64,000 nt of DNA, from positions 17,140,457 to 17,204,456 of the forward strand of contig OY744610.1 of the NCBI GenBank assembly GCA_963556255.1. The letters run 5' to 3'. This stretch comes from Allolobophora icterica. Taxonomy: Eukaryota; Annelida; Clitellata; Crassiclitellata; Lumbricidae. Made by a program: the position numbers and the translations under genes. Under the pieces are notes generated by a model, which saw only the letters and a program-made list of their open reading frames with translations, did not search any database and was not told the DNA's origin. How positions within the stretch are numbered: position 1 is the first letter of the stretch; each line of letters starts with the position of its first letter. Positions 34,933-44,104 of this stretch are shown here, in pieces.

Positions 34933-35110
34933 TATTAATACATCGTCGTCGTCGACATCATCATCGTAGTCATCATCATCAGTATTATCATCACTATCAT
35001 AATCATTATCACAATAACAATCACCATCGCATCACCACCACAATCAGTATAATCAATATCAACGTCATCATTATAATTATCGTCGTCGTCATTCTCATTA
35101 TCATCGTCGT
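34933..35110. repeat. Degenerate (ATC)n repeat
   Basis: About 180 bp of imperfect ATC/GTC trinucleotide repeats, more decayed than the tract at 28822. Confidence 0.85.
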
Positions 35111-35144
35111 TGCGCCATCGGTTCATGCCACATCATGATGATCA

Positions 35145-35560
35145 TCAATCAATCAATTGAAATCTACAATGCGCCTTTCAAGGTCTCTATTTAGAGGAGC
35201 TCCCTACCCAGGCAATGATAAAAAATCAGTCCTCATTCAACGGTGAGGAAACGACCCGATGGAGGTTATGCACTTCCAGAGGAAGTCCGCTCCACGTCAC
35301 AGGGACAATAACAGAGAAAGCCTGGTGCAGCATTGTAGCTGTACGAGCAAAAGGAACAGCCAGATCGCCGTGGGAGGCAGAGGCAAGGAGACGGCAACCG
35401 CTGTAGGGCGACACTTGGCGATAGAGTTAGGAAGAGACCCAGAAGCATGCGCTGAGAAAGCCAACGACAGAAAGCCAGCGCAGGATCCCCCGCATGTAGT
35501 GCGAGACATGGTCGATTTTGGCGGAAACCCACAATGAGATGTGCAGCCGCTCGGTTAACT
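35145..35560 (-). mobile_element. SINE-like repeat
   Basis: Starts with (CAAT)n and AATGCGCCTTTCAAGGTC; the body includes TTCCAGAGGAAGTCCGCTCC and GACAATAACAGAGAAAGCC. Same family as 27800-28130. Overlapping frames on both strands show no domain. Confidence 0.5.
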
Positions 35561-35803
35561 CGCTCAAGCCGCTCGATCCGAACCCGTGGTAGCTCCGATG
35601 GAAAAGCATGGTGCTCTTACAGCAATAGCTCAATAGCAATCATCAGCATAATCAACATTGCGATAAAATCATCATCGAGAATATTCTTGTGCTTGGTGGA
35701 TAGAAGATTTCTTCTTCGGGAAGATTCCTGTAAGTTTGTATATTGTCTATTCTCTATTTGTATTCTGTATTCTGTTTTAAATTTTTTTTATAATATTTCA
35801 CTC

Positions 35804-36330
35804 GATGAAGAACAGGGCTAAGGTTCCAAGTAGCGTTGCCACGTCAGCGGAAAACCAAAACAAAGGAAAATCTACGCACATGGAGGAAATTTCGTCGGAC
35901 GACGAAACCCATGCGCCGAAAAAGCGAAAGAGGATTCAGGTTAGTCACAATATCACAAGAAGAACAAATGGAAATGACGAAAGAAGAGATAGAAAACGCG
36001 ATTTGGGCAATCGCCGGCAACAGAAAACAAAGGAAAGGTAAGACGAATTTTGAAATTTCAAATTCAACGGTTACCGCACCACGTGATCGGGCCAGAAAGG
36101 ATTTGAACAAAGGGTCAGTTACCCCGGCCAGACAAACAGTTGACGTGGCACAAAACCCCCAAAGTAGGCCTAAGACTGCATTTGTAAAGAACGATTATCG
36201 TACTCCGATAACTGCTGAGAAGAGAGCAGAGGTCTATCTATGTGAAGAACGAGGGCAGCTTCTGACCTCAGCTCTTCAAATCGCGTCCACGGACCTTGAA
36301 AAAGGCGATTTGGGGCGCAACTAAATGTGA
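35804..36330 (+). CDS. Charged 5' frame, possibly LINE ORF1 remnant
   Basis: Two overlapping plus-strand frames (35805-36041 and 35836-36324) are very rich in Lys, Arg, Glu and Asp with no recognised domain or CCHC knuckle. They lie just upstream of the endonuclease and RT remnants of the LINE at 36440-39678 and could be its ORF1. A chance frame in biased sequence is the alternative. Confidence 0.25.
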
Positions 36331-36439
36331 CGTGGAGGCTATTCACATTTCAGCCCAGACCGATCGAAAAACAAGAACAACGGAAAGAAGTTAGCTACGA
36401 GACTAAAGGAGTTATATATGGTCTTGAGGTAAGTGATGA

Positions 36440-39400
36440 TAAATTATATTGAAAGAGATTGCTGTAGAGATTGGAGCGAACTACATCAGGAAGCTTGGGA
36501 AGCAGGAAAGCAAGGCGCTGCTTGTGGCATTCCCGAAAGAAAAGACGTTGCCGGAAGTCATCGTCATCGATAACTCAACACCAGGGTAGGATCTATAGTT
36601 CTGTCATTGATCTAACTATTACAACCAAAGATGTGGCCTTACGATGCACCCACAGCATCCTGAACACCAGCCTCGGATCTGACCACAAGGTCACGATCAC
36701 CAGAGTCGACGAAGTGGCAGGCGTCGAAGAGAACGAAGGACTGCATTGCTGGAGTTTAAGGAAGGCTGACTGAAAGGTATATAGTCAGTCAAGTAAGATT
36801 CAAATTCATAATGGTATAAAATCTGACGATTTCGATGCAACCTTCCAGAATATCATGGAAGAATTGCACGAAATACTGCCATACTAGAGCGAAAGGTAAC
36901 ATCCAGAGTAAAAAGGTATAAACCATTACTGTTTTGGAATGAGAATTGTTTACAGGCCATCTATGAAAGAAACAGACTCCGGAACAAGGCATCCAGAGCG
37001 AAGGACCTGGAAAACCAGATCGAGTTCCAACAACAGCAAGCGAAGACCAGAGGAATAATCTCGGACAGGGGTCGACAGAAATGGGAAGACCTCTGTTCCA
37101 CCTTAGACAGCCAGTCTAAGCTCGGGCCAGTGTGGGGAACGGCGTGGAGGATGAACGACGCACAGAGAAGCATTCCAACCCCGACATCGTGAGGAAGAGA
37201 GGCCAAATCAAGCGTCGACAAGGCGAACCTGCTCGCGGAAACCTGAGCCAAGACGAGTAGCACCGAGAATTTCAGCGAAGAATTCAGAAGATTCGTAGAC
37301 GACAATAGACAAAGCTCTACTCCTGACCCTTCTCCATCTGCCACCTTGGACGCGGCCGTCACGGCCCTAAATGGCTCTTTCAGTTTCCATGAGATGAAGG
37401 AGGCCATCAACGCGGCCAAGAAGAACCGAAACCCTGGATAGGACAAGATCCCGTACGAGTTGGTCCAGAATCTACACAAGTCAGCACTGAAAGTTCTTCT
37501 GAAGATCTACAACAGGATCTGGAACAAAGGCAGGCTTCCTCGAGACTGGAAACATGCGATCAGCCTCTGGATCCTCAAACCATCCAAAGACTCTACGAAA
37601 CCAGAATCGTATCGTCCGATCTCTCTCACTTCCTGCCTGTGTAAGATCATGGAGAGAATGATAACGATTCGGCTACAGTGGTTTGTGGAAAGGAAGAAGC
37701 TGCTGACGAAGGACCAGGCAGGCTTCGGAAGAACGGGAGGACCATCGACCAGGTTACTCGTCTTCAGAACAAGATCAGCAAAAGCCAGAAAAGCAAACAT
37801 CACGTCTTAGGAATCTTCATCGACTTCGAGAAGGCCTACGACATGCTCCACGTCCCAACTCTCATGAAGAAGGTCCAAGATCTGGAAGTTATCGGCAACA
37901 TGTACAACTGGATCAAGGACTTCCTGAATGACAGAACCTTCCAGGTAAAGGTCGGCACCGACCTCTCTGTGCGTCGCCTCCAGGAAAACGGAACATCGCA
38001 GGGGTCTATCATATAACCCCTCCTGTTGATCAACGACATCCCACGAGACGGAGCACAGATGTCGCTAATTGCCGACGACAGCGCTCTGTTCACCTGAAAG
38101 CTACTGCAGAGTCGAGCGCAGAGAGTGCTGAATCAAATCCACCGCCGGTGCAATGAGAACGGATTCAAAATCTCAACCGCGAAGATAACTGCAGTAGTCT
38201 TCGGTCACAACAGGAAAGGAGCCGCCGGCGTGGAACAGGAGGTACTTGGAAAGAAGATCGAGGTAGGCACCACTACCAAATTCCTGGGTTTTATTATTTT
38301 TATTATAGACTTACGTGTAATGCCCACATCGAGTACTTGGTAACGAAATGCAGGAAGAGACTTGGACTCCTCCGATCTGTGTTGGGCAACAAGTGGGGAG
38401 CAAGCAAGAAGGCTCTCCTGATGCTCTACCGAGCCCTGATTCGACACGTCTTGGACTACGGGGCAGTCGCGTTCTGCACGGCCAGTTACACTCAACGAAA
38501 GAAGTTGGAAACCATCCAAGCACAAGTTCTCAGGATATGCTGCGGAGCTGCTCACGGAACGGCTACAGGAGCAGTCCAGAACGACTGCGGGAAGATGCCA
38601 CTACATCTACGATGGCTCTGTGACAGTCTGAAGGAGGGCGTCAAGATCGTTACCAGGTGATGAAGGACCAAGAAGGAAAGGGCCGTTGTTTCAACGCTAC
38701 AAAGAATTCGTCGACACCAAGTATCAAGAGGGCAAGGGCCCGGTGTTCCAGAACTCGTTGCCTTGGAGGAATCAACGCATCCAGGTCGACCTGTCCCTTA
38801 CGAAGTCCATCGATAAGAAGACTGTATCGCCTGAAATCCAGAAGGCGCTTTCTCTACAGCTCATTGACAGATACCGAGACCACACCTGCATATACACGGA
38901 CGGGTCCAAATACGAAGACACGGCCGCAGAAGGCAGCCGTGATCCCTTAGATCGTCTACAGAAGAATCCTGAGGCTGGCAGACTCGTCCAGTGTGTATGC
39001 AACCAAATTGACGGCGATACGGGACGCTATCGATTGGATCTGCAAGAACAGAGCGTTTACGAGGAACAGATTCCCCATCTTTACTGTTTCCCTCAGCGCT
39101 GCGGAGTCGGTGAAAGCACAACGGTTTGACTCAAGACCAACACTAATGATGGAGGTGCTCGAAAACGTCAACAGACTTGACCTGAGCAACGTGACGGTGT
39201 TTCGGATCCCAAAACACGTGGGAATCCGTGGAAATGAATAAGCTAACTCCAAGTCAACTCCACCACGTACATCGAGAGAAAGGAGATTATTGGTAAAATC
39301 AAACAGTACGTAGTGGAAAAGTGGCAGAGGAATACGCCGACAACCGGAAGGGAGCCTTCTACAAGAAGATCGAGCCGCTCGTGTCAACGAGAATAAAGTA

Positions 39401-39678
39401 CACGGTTACCCCGCGGAAGCAAGAGGTCCAGATAACCCGACTACGTTTGGGTAAAGTGCTGCTGAATCAGTGACTTCACAAGATCAACATTCATCCTGAC
39501 GAGCACTGCGAGGAATGCGACATCCCGGACACCATCGAACATCTCCTCCTGGAGTACTCGCGGAAGAACATTAGCCAAACCATCCGCAACAAGTGCCAAG
39601 AAATTGGAGTCGACTGCACCATAAAGAACAACCTCCAGATCAGAGGTCTGCAGCAGGAGGTGGTAAGAATCATAGGTG
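36440..39678 (+). pseudogene. I/Jockey-like LINE ORF2 (endonuclease, RT, RNase H), decayed
   Basis: Reading in order along the plus strand with many frameshifts: the APE endonuclease end SVIDLTITTKD...SLGSDHKVTIT (36600-36700); RT motifs RPISLTSCLCKIMER (37615), GIFIDFEKAYDML (37810) and SLIADDSALF (38065); an RNase H domain with CIYTDGSK (38890) and IPKHVGIRGNE (39210); and a Cys-His motif CEECDIPDTIEHLLLE (39515). RNase H places it near the I group. The Polinton-type element inserted into its last codons: the frame VVRIIG stops at the insertion and resumes at 56488. Confidence 0.82.
39673..39678. repeat. Target-site duplication TAGGTG, left copy
   Basis: The six bases abut the left terminal repeat and match 56482-56487 exactly. 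Six base pairs is the duplication length of Polintons. Confidence 0.95.
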
Positions 39679-40199
39679 AGTAGATGACCAATACGGGCTT
39701 TGGCGCACCCCCGTTATTCCGTCAAAATACTGGGGGACGGCCTCCACCCCCACAATTTTTTTTGTCCCCACCACTCCGTTTTTTCATTGAATTAAGAGGA
39801 TGCCGGTCTATACCATCTAGGCCTCCAGAGAGTGTGTGGACTCTATAACAAATCTTTTTTTGGTGTACGAATTGCACCACCAAAAACCTTCAAGCCGAGC
39901 CGCTTTAAATTCAGTCAAAAAACAAAAAAATGTGCCTTAACACATCAAACCGTAAAAGTGTCGTTTGCTGCCGGCCGAGAACCTCCCACGAGGCCGGCCC
40001 AAACCATTGGAGTGTGCCAGTAAAAATTATAGCCCCCTAATCGTACGGCGGTGGTGCGCTAGGAATTACAGACTCACTACTCCAACCACCTACGACGAAA
40101 ACTTTTATTTTGAGGTTCTTGGGCAAGACCCAGCGCTGGTTAGTTTCTTGATTAGTTCCGCCACCATCTCGTCTTTGCTTTGACTCGGCAACTCTTTTT
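39679..40199. repeat. Left terminal inverted repeat, 521 bp
   Basis: Matches the reverse of 55961-56481. The outer ~430 bp look identical; about six differences all fall in the inner ~95 bp, where the repeat overlaps the 3' end of the 201-aa gene. Confidence 0.95.
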
Positions 40200-40710
40200 T
40201 TCCATTCTTGCTTTGTATATCACGTTTCATCGTTCTATATTTCTCCTCCTCTCCCAAAATAAGCTTATACTCTTCATCGCTAATAGCCGTGTCTTCTAAC
40301 GCCTTAGAAATGTGGTCATGAACTGTGTTTAGTTTACTTTCCGCCAAAATACAAATTTCGTCGTGTTTTGAAGCTTTAGCAACAAAACTTCTACTAATAA
40401 CATTTCCAATAATATCCAGAAAACTCGTCGCTATGGCTAAACTCTCTAGAACAATACCAGGAATAAAACCAATACCAGTGGCTAACATAGCTGCCCCACC
40501 CACCCCAGTTCCAAGACTAACTATAGCAAGGCCGGCCGAGGCCCCATTAGCCACATCTACAACCCTCTTATACTTCTTGCATAGTTGTCCCCGACTTATC
40601 GCCTCGGACCTCAGGAATGCTTCTATTTCGCCGATCTTCTGCAGACGAAATGTTTGCGACGTCGTGTCTGACGAAATTGTTGACTCCATAAGCGGTGGGT
40701 ACAAAGACAT
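40105..40710 (-). CDS. 201-aa membrane-interacting protein of unknown function (copy B)
   Basis: Intact and about 97% alike to the copy A protein. The Gly/Ala-rich hydrophobic block (ASAGLAIVSLGTGVGGAA; GIGFIPGIVLES) spans about residues 55-105, flanked by polar helices. The last ~31 codons and the stop (40105-40199) are inside the terminal inverted repeat, so the other end of the element carries a second, slightly different version of this C-terminus. It is the terminal gene of the leftward virion block, 6 bp after the 181-aa gene. The function is not known; a membrane-permeabilising or egress role would fit the hydrophobic core but is speculation. Confidence 0.75.
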   Translation of the reverse strand: MSLYPPLMESTISSDTTSQTFRLQKIGEIEAFLRSEAISRGQLCKKYKRVVDVANGASAGLAIVSLGTGVGGAAMLATGIGFIPGIVLESLAIATSFLDIIGNVISRSFVAKASKHDEICILAESKLNTVHDHISKALEDTAISDEEYKLILGEEEKYRTMKRDIQSKNGKKELPSQSKDEMVAELIKKLTSAGSCPRTSK

Positions 40711-40716
40711 AGTTTT

Positions 40717-41262
40717 TTATAGTTGCTCTATTAGTAACGTTACGTTTAACTCAATAGTTGAAGTACTTAAAACGCCTATCTTTTTTCCTTCAATTCGAAA
40801 ACTCGTTTGTCCTGGAATGAATATTGCCCTAGATGCATCAAATTGTCCACTTTGAATGTCAACTGTACGATCGATGCTACCCGCGGCTGTAATAATGCGA
40901 ACTGACGCATCACCGGTACTAACACCAAACATTGTAAGCCTCCAGAATCCGCGGTCTAATGAGACCGTCTCATTATTAGCTTGCAACGTAATACAGGGAT
41001 AGCGTGCCGCGGTCAGTGGAAGCGTTTGCCACGAACTTAGAGTCACAGTTTTGGTCGCCGTGTAAATATCGCGGCTGTGGTAATCATCCGACACGAAATC
41101 GATGTGAATTTGGGGAACCGCGTCTAACATATCTGCGGTGGGCTTAGGGATAGTATATCCCCAGTTGGTTAGTCCAACCAAATCATCGAGGTTGTACTTG
41201 TGCATATTTGTTTCTCCTTTTTGCCGGAGATAACCCCGAATCTTGTAGTGTGAGTCGGCCAT
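40717..41262 (-). CDS. 181-aa beta-rich protein of unknown function (copy B)
   Basis: Intact. No domain is recognised; the alternating strand pattern, no transmembrane segment and an aromatic-rich N-terminus (SHYKIRGYLRQKG) suggest a small globular beta protein. It follows the fibre gene at 9 bp and precedes the 201-aa gene at 6 bp, a tight cluster probably transcribed together. Conservation between the two copies, despite decay of neighbouring genes in copy A, is consistent with a virion or host-interaction role, which remains inference. Confidence 0.72.
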   Translation of the reverse strand: MADSHYKIRGYLRQKGETNMHKYNLDDLVGLTNWGYTIPKPTADMLDAVPQIHIDFVSDDYHSRDIYTATKTVTLSSWQTLPLTAARYPCITLQANNETVSLDRGFWRLTMFGVSTGDASVRIITAAGSIDRTVDIQSGQFDASRAIFIPGQTSFRIEGKKIGVLSTSTIELNVTLLIEQL

Positions 41263-41271
41263 TATTAAGTC

Positions 41272-43077
41272 TTACGTATCTCCAACTTTAAAATATGTGT
41301 AAATCTGGAAGTGGGATATTCCAAGAGTAGTTAGATTTGGTTCTGTACCAAGTACCGTCAGCCTGTAGATTTTGTATGCGGTGTCAGAGTCGATGGTAAA
41401 CTCCTGCGCAAAGTTAGGCAAAACGGTGTTGGAGGTGAGTAGGTCTGTATATGTAAACGAATCACCATTCCGAACGGCCCCACTGATCTTCCAGGACGAT
41501 ATACGCGGGACATCAAGAATATCAATTCTCCCAGCCAGGCTGACTTTCCATACCCGCACAGGGACCGGGCATTCAATATGTAAACAAGCCCCAACAATTC
41601 TATTCGCAGGGGGCGTGGCCCTCCACTCACCTCTTACACCTGAGTTGAATGCCATATGCGGTGGGTTAGTGTCGAGAAATGTGTTGGCTATGGCCTTAAA
41701 ACCCGTTTCGGAGAGGTCACTGGAAAGTGGTGGAATGTGGCCGCTGTAGTTTAAAAATTTGAGGTTATTCACGTACTGTCTTACAGCGGCCTCTTTACTG
41801 TCTGTATACCTTTTAACCACAACAGCCTGATTGTCAACATATTGTTTATTGGCCACGTTCAAAGGCTCCGTCGGTATTTTATTTAATTTTGTCATTTTGC
41901 CGGTTACGATTCTCGTCACCTGCCCGATACTCGCCGCGTCGGTATTAGTTGTTGAGGCCCCCGTGTAAAGCCCAGTCACCCTCTTACCGCCCATAGCTAA
42001 ATTTCCAGTCATTGCGTCGCCAACTTTAAGCACGCAAGCGCTCCTGACCATAGCGTCTTGTTCTTCGGCGTAAGTTTTTGCAGCTTCGGCTTTCTGGTCC
42101 GCGTACCCCCTTGCGGCGGCGGTCTTTTGATCTGTATACAACCTCACGGCCGAATTAATCGCGGTGTCCTGATCGACCGCGTACTGTCTAGCAGCAATAT
42201 GTTGAACATCAACATATTGTTTGTTAACCACGTGCAACGACTCCGTGGGAACTCTATCGAGGCTCAATAGAGCGCCGGCGACCGCTGTTGACACTTGTTT
42301 CCAACTCGCTGCGTCGCTATCAGATCCTGGAATCTCTGTTGGAAGTCCAGTTACTCGGTGGCCACCCATAACTAAACTTCCAGTCATTACACTGCCAGAT
42401 TTTAGCACACACGCGTTCTTGACGATAACATCTTGCTCGTTGACGTAACTTTTTACAATAACATCCTTTTCGTCCGCATACTGCCTAACGGAATCTCTCA
42501 AAACCTCGTTTTTCTCGTCCGTATACTGCTTGGCATCGATAAGCTTCTGGTCTGCATGGCTCTCGGCCGCGGCCGCCTTCTGGTCCGCGTACAGCCTGAC
42601 GGCAGTGTCCAGCACAGTGTCCTTATCTTCTGCGTAACGTTTAACGAGACCAGTTACCTCGGAGCTTAAGCCGTCTGCATACAACTCGGCTTGGTGCGCC
42701 CGCTCTTTCGCGTACTCTGTTATTTGTTTCCAACTCGCAGCGTCGGACTCCCCCACCAATTCGTCCCAACCCTCGTCTTCACTGTCAGATCCCGGAGTGT
42801 CTGTGGGCAAACCAGTCAATTTATGGCCGCCCATTTTTAGAACACCAGACATCGTTCCACCGGTGATTTGTAAGTTGTCCTGATCTACGATGTCTGCATA
42901 AGCCTTTGTCGCGGCGTCTGTGTCCATCGTAGGAGTCCCCACATTTGTCAGCCGAAATCCCCCAGCCGAAAGAATTCCCAACATGGTATCACCCGCCTTG
43001 TGGACGAGCCCAGCGGCGCTTATCTGCCCCCCTCCAAACCCACCTCCACCGTCTCTTCCAAATTTATCAACCGGCAT
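41272..43077 (-). CDS. Fibre/spike protein with phage-tail-fibre-like repeats (copy B)
   Basis: 601 residues, intact. A Gly-rich N-terminus (residues 1-20, capsid anchor by analogy) is followed by a shaft with four copies of a GD/GG-x-MxGxLxMGGxRVTGLP unit (near residues 30, 75, 230 and 355), each leading into a DAAS/DAAT motif and a coiled-coil stretch of YADQK/YTDEK repeats. Such units trimerise in bacteriophage and other viral fibres. From about residue 440 a beta-rich head (WKVSLAGR, SWKISGAVRNGD, HFQIYTYFKVGDT) resembles a carbohydrate-binding jelly roll. The likely role is receptor attachment at the capsid vertices with the penton. The ATG at 43077 follows an AT-rich leader (TATAAAAAATGCCGG). 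Confidence 0.82.
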   Translation of the reverse strand: MPVDKFGRDGGGGFGGGQISAAGLVHKAGDTMLGILSAGGFRLTNVGTPTMDTDAATKAYADIVDQDNLQITGGTMSGVLKMGGHKLTGLPTDTPGSDSEDEGWDELVGESDAASWKQITEYAKERAHQAELYADGLSSEVTGLVKRYAEDKDTVLDTAVRLYADQKAAAAESHADQKLIDAKQYTDEKNEVLRDSVRQYADEKDVIVKSYVNEQDVIVKNACVLKSGSVMTGSLVMGGHRVTGLPTEIPGSDSDAASWKQVSTAVAGALLSLDRVPTESLHVVNKQYVDVQHIAARQYAVDQDTAINSAVRLYTDQKTAAARGYADQKAEAAKTYAEEQDAMVRSACVLKVGDAMTGNLAMGGKRVTGLYTGASTTNTDAASIGQVTRIVTGKMTKLNKIPTEPLNVANKQYVDNQAVVVKRYTDSKEAAVRQYVNNLKFLNYSGHIPPLSSDLSETGFKAIANTFLDTNPPHMAFNSGVRGEWRATPPANRIVGACLHIECPVPVRVWKVSLAGRIDILDVPRISSWKISGAVRNGDSFTYTDLLTSNTVLPNFAQEFTIDSDTAYKIYRLTVLGTEPNLTTLGISHFQIYTYFKVGDT

Positions 43078-43104
43078 TTTTTATATAAAAAGGATGGTGG
43101 AAGT

Positions 43105-43479
43105 CTAACATAGGTCAAGCACGATGTCTTCAAAATTCTTTCCGGCAGCGAGCTCTCTTAGCACGAGTAGACAGAGATGACCACATACAACATCATCGGG
43201 CCCCTGTAGCTGAAATGTTTGAGTTCTTATAGGATTTTTTAAATATCGAGAAATTTCGAGAGGTGGATCCAGCCCATAACTATCAAAATAGACGGCTGTA
43301 GGTCCATCTATCCAATAGGCGACCCAGTGAGTACCATCACCAGAACCGGAATCCAGATTAACAACTCCACACTCCTTCTCACGAGCCACGGCGGGCAGAC
43401 CATCTCGCATGAAAACACCGCGGAAATGCGGCAGCGCTCCGGCAACTTTCTCTATATCGAAGTTGCTCAGCGGTTTTAG
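43105..43479 (-). CDS. Adenain-like cysteine protease (copy B), no upstream ATG
   Basis: 124 residues counted from the -1 frame entry codon CTA at 43479. The catalytic set is complete: His51 in GTHWVAYW, Asp66 in YFDSYG, Gln92 and Cys99 in LQGPDDVVCGHLCL. Upstream in this frame there is a stop (TAA) and no ATG before MRDG (residue 25), which would cost the conserved NFDIEKV..FRGVF segment. Translation probably comes from a -1 frameshift on the upstream membrane-protein gene, giving a fusion that the protease could later cleave. A CTG start at LSNFDIE or reinitiation are alternatives. The family matures virion proteins. Confidence 0.87.
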   Translation of the reverse strand, partial: LKPLSNFDIEKVAGALPHFRGVFMRDGLPAVAREKECGVVNLDSGSGDGTHWVAYWIDGPTAVYFDSYGLDPPLEISRYLKNPIRTQTFQLQGPDDVVCGHLCLLVLRELAAGKNFEDIVLDLC

Positions 43480-43485
43480 TTTTTT
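43435..43485 (-). promoter_or_regulatory. Putative -1 ribosomal frameshift signal (copy B)
   Basis: On the minus strand, A_AAA_AAC at 43485-43479 precedes the TAA stop of the membrane-protein gene. After a 6-nt spacer the stem CGCT (43472-43469)/AGCG (43438-43435) and the inner stem GCAACTT (43466-43460)/AAGTTGC (43448-43442) form a hairpin. One base change from copy A shortens the inner stem from 8 to 7 bp but keeps the structure. Confidence 0.68.
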
Positions 43486-44048
43486 TGTCCGATGTACAGG
43501 CCGGATCCTTTACACATTGAACAGCAACCACCATAAGTCTGGCGCCCGAGATATAAACCGGTCCCGCGGACCTGAGCTTCGAGTTCGCGATTGTGACGCG
43601 CGGCCTCTGCTAAAGCCGCGTCGTCGATCCGTTTTTTCTCGGCTTGGGCCGCATCGCTGGCCTGTTTCTTGCGCAGAGCCTCTGCATCGCTGGCCTGTTT
43701 GTTGTGCACGGCCTTTGCCACCTCGGCGGCCCCTCCAGCCGCGGCACCCACCGCGGTTAACCCGCCAAAAATCAGCGGGAGGAGAGCCAGTAGTGGAAGA
43801 AATCCGCCTGATTTTGTCATCTTTTTCAGTTGCGTTTTGGTGAATCTCAGCTCCATGCCAACGCCCTCCGAAATCTTCCTCACGATTCGGGCGACTTGAA
43901 CTTTTGTAAGCGCGAGCTTATCGTCTCCACGAAGCTGGCCATGAGTGAGCCGGATCGTGGCGCCAGTGCCATCGCGCGCAGCTTTAGCCAATGTTGCCTT
44001 TTGCCCTTCGGTCAGCGAAAGGCCGAACGCAACGTATTCAGTTTTCAT
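43476..44048 (-). CDS. Small virion membrane protein (copy B)
   Basis: 190 residues, intact. A charged N-terminal domain with four short LT/FT-x-Q motifs is followed by KKMTKSGG and the hydrophobic stretch FLPLLALLPLIFGGL (about 83-97), an Ala-rich helix in which (N/K)KQASDA is repeated and which accounts for the 26 extra residues over copy A, and a tail with two GSGLY/GTGLY motifs around GGCCSMCKG. It is a common Polinton gene of unproven function. The stop codon follows the slippery AAAAAAC, so a fraction of ribosomes may continue into the protease. The leader AGATATATTTTTTCCAAAAATG is AT-rich. Confidence 0.75.
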   Translation of the reverse strand: MKTEYVAFGLSLTEGQKATLAKAARDGTGATIRLTHGQLRGDDKLALTKVQVARIVRKISEGVGMELRFTKTQLKKMTKSGGFLPLLALLPLIFGGLTAVGAAAGGAAEVAKAVHNKQASDAEALRKKQASDAAQAEKKRIDDAALAEAARHNRELEAQVRGTGLYLGRQTYGGCCSMCKGSGLYIGQKN

Positions 44049-44104
44049 TTTTGGAAAAAATATATCTAAAAGAGGGCCTTGTATCTAAATGTGAAAAACG
44101 ATTT

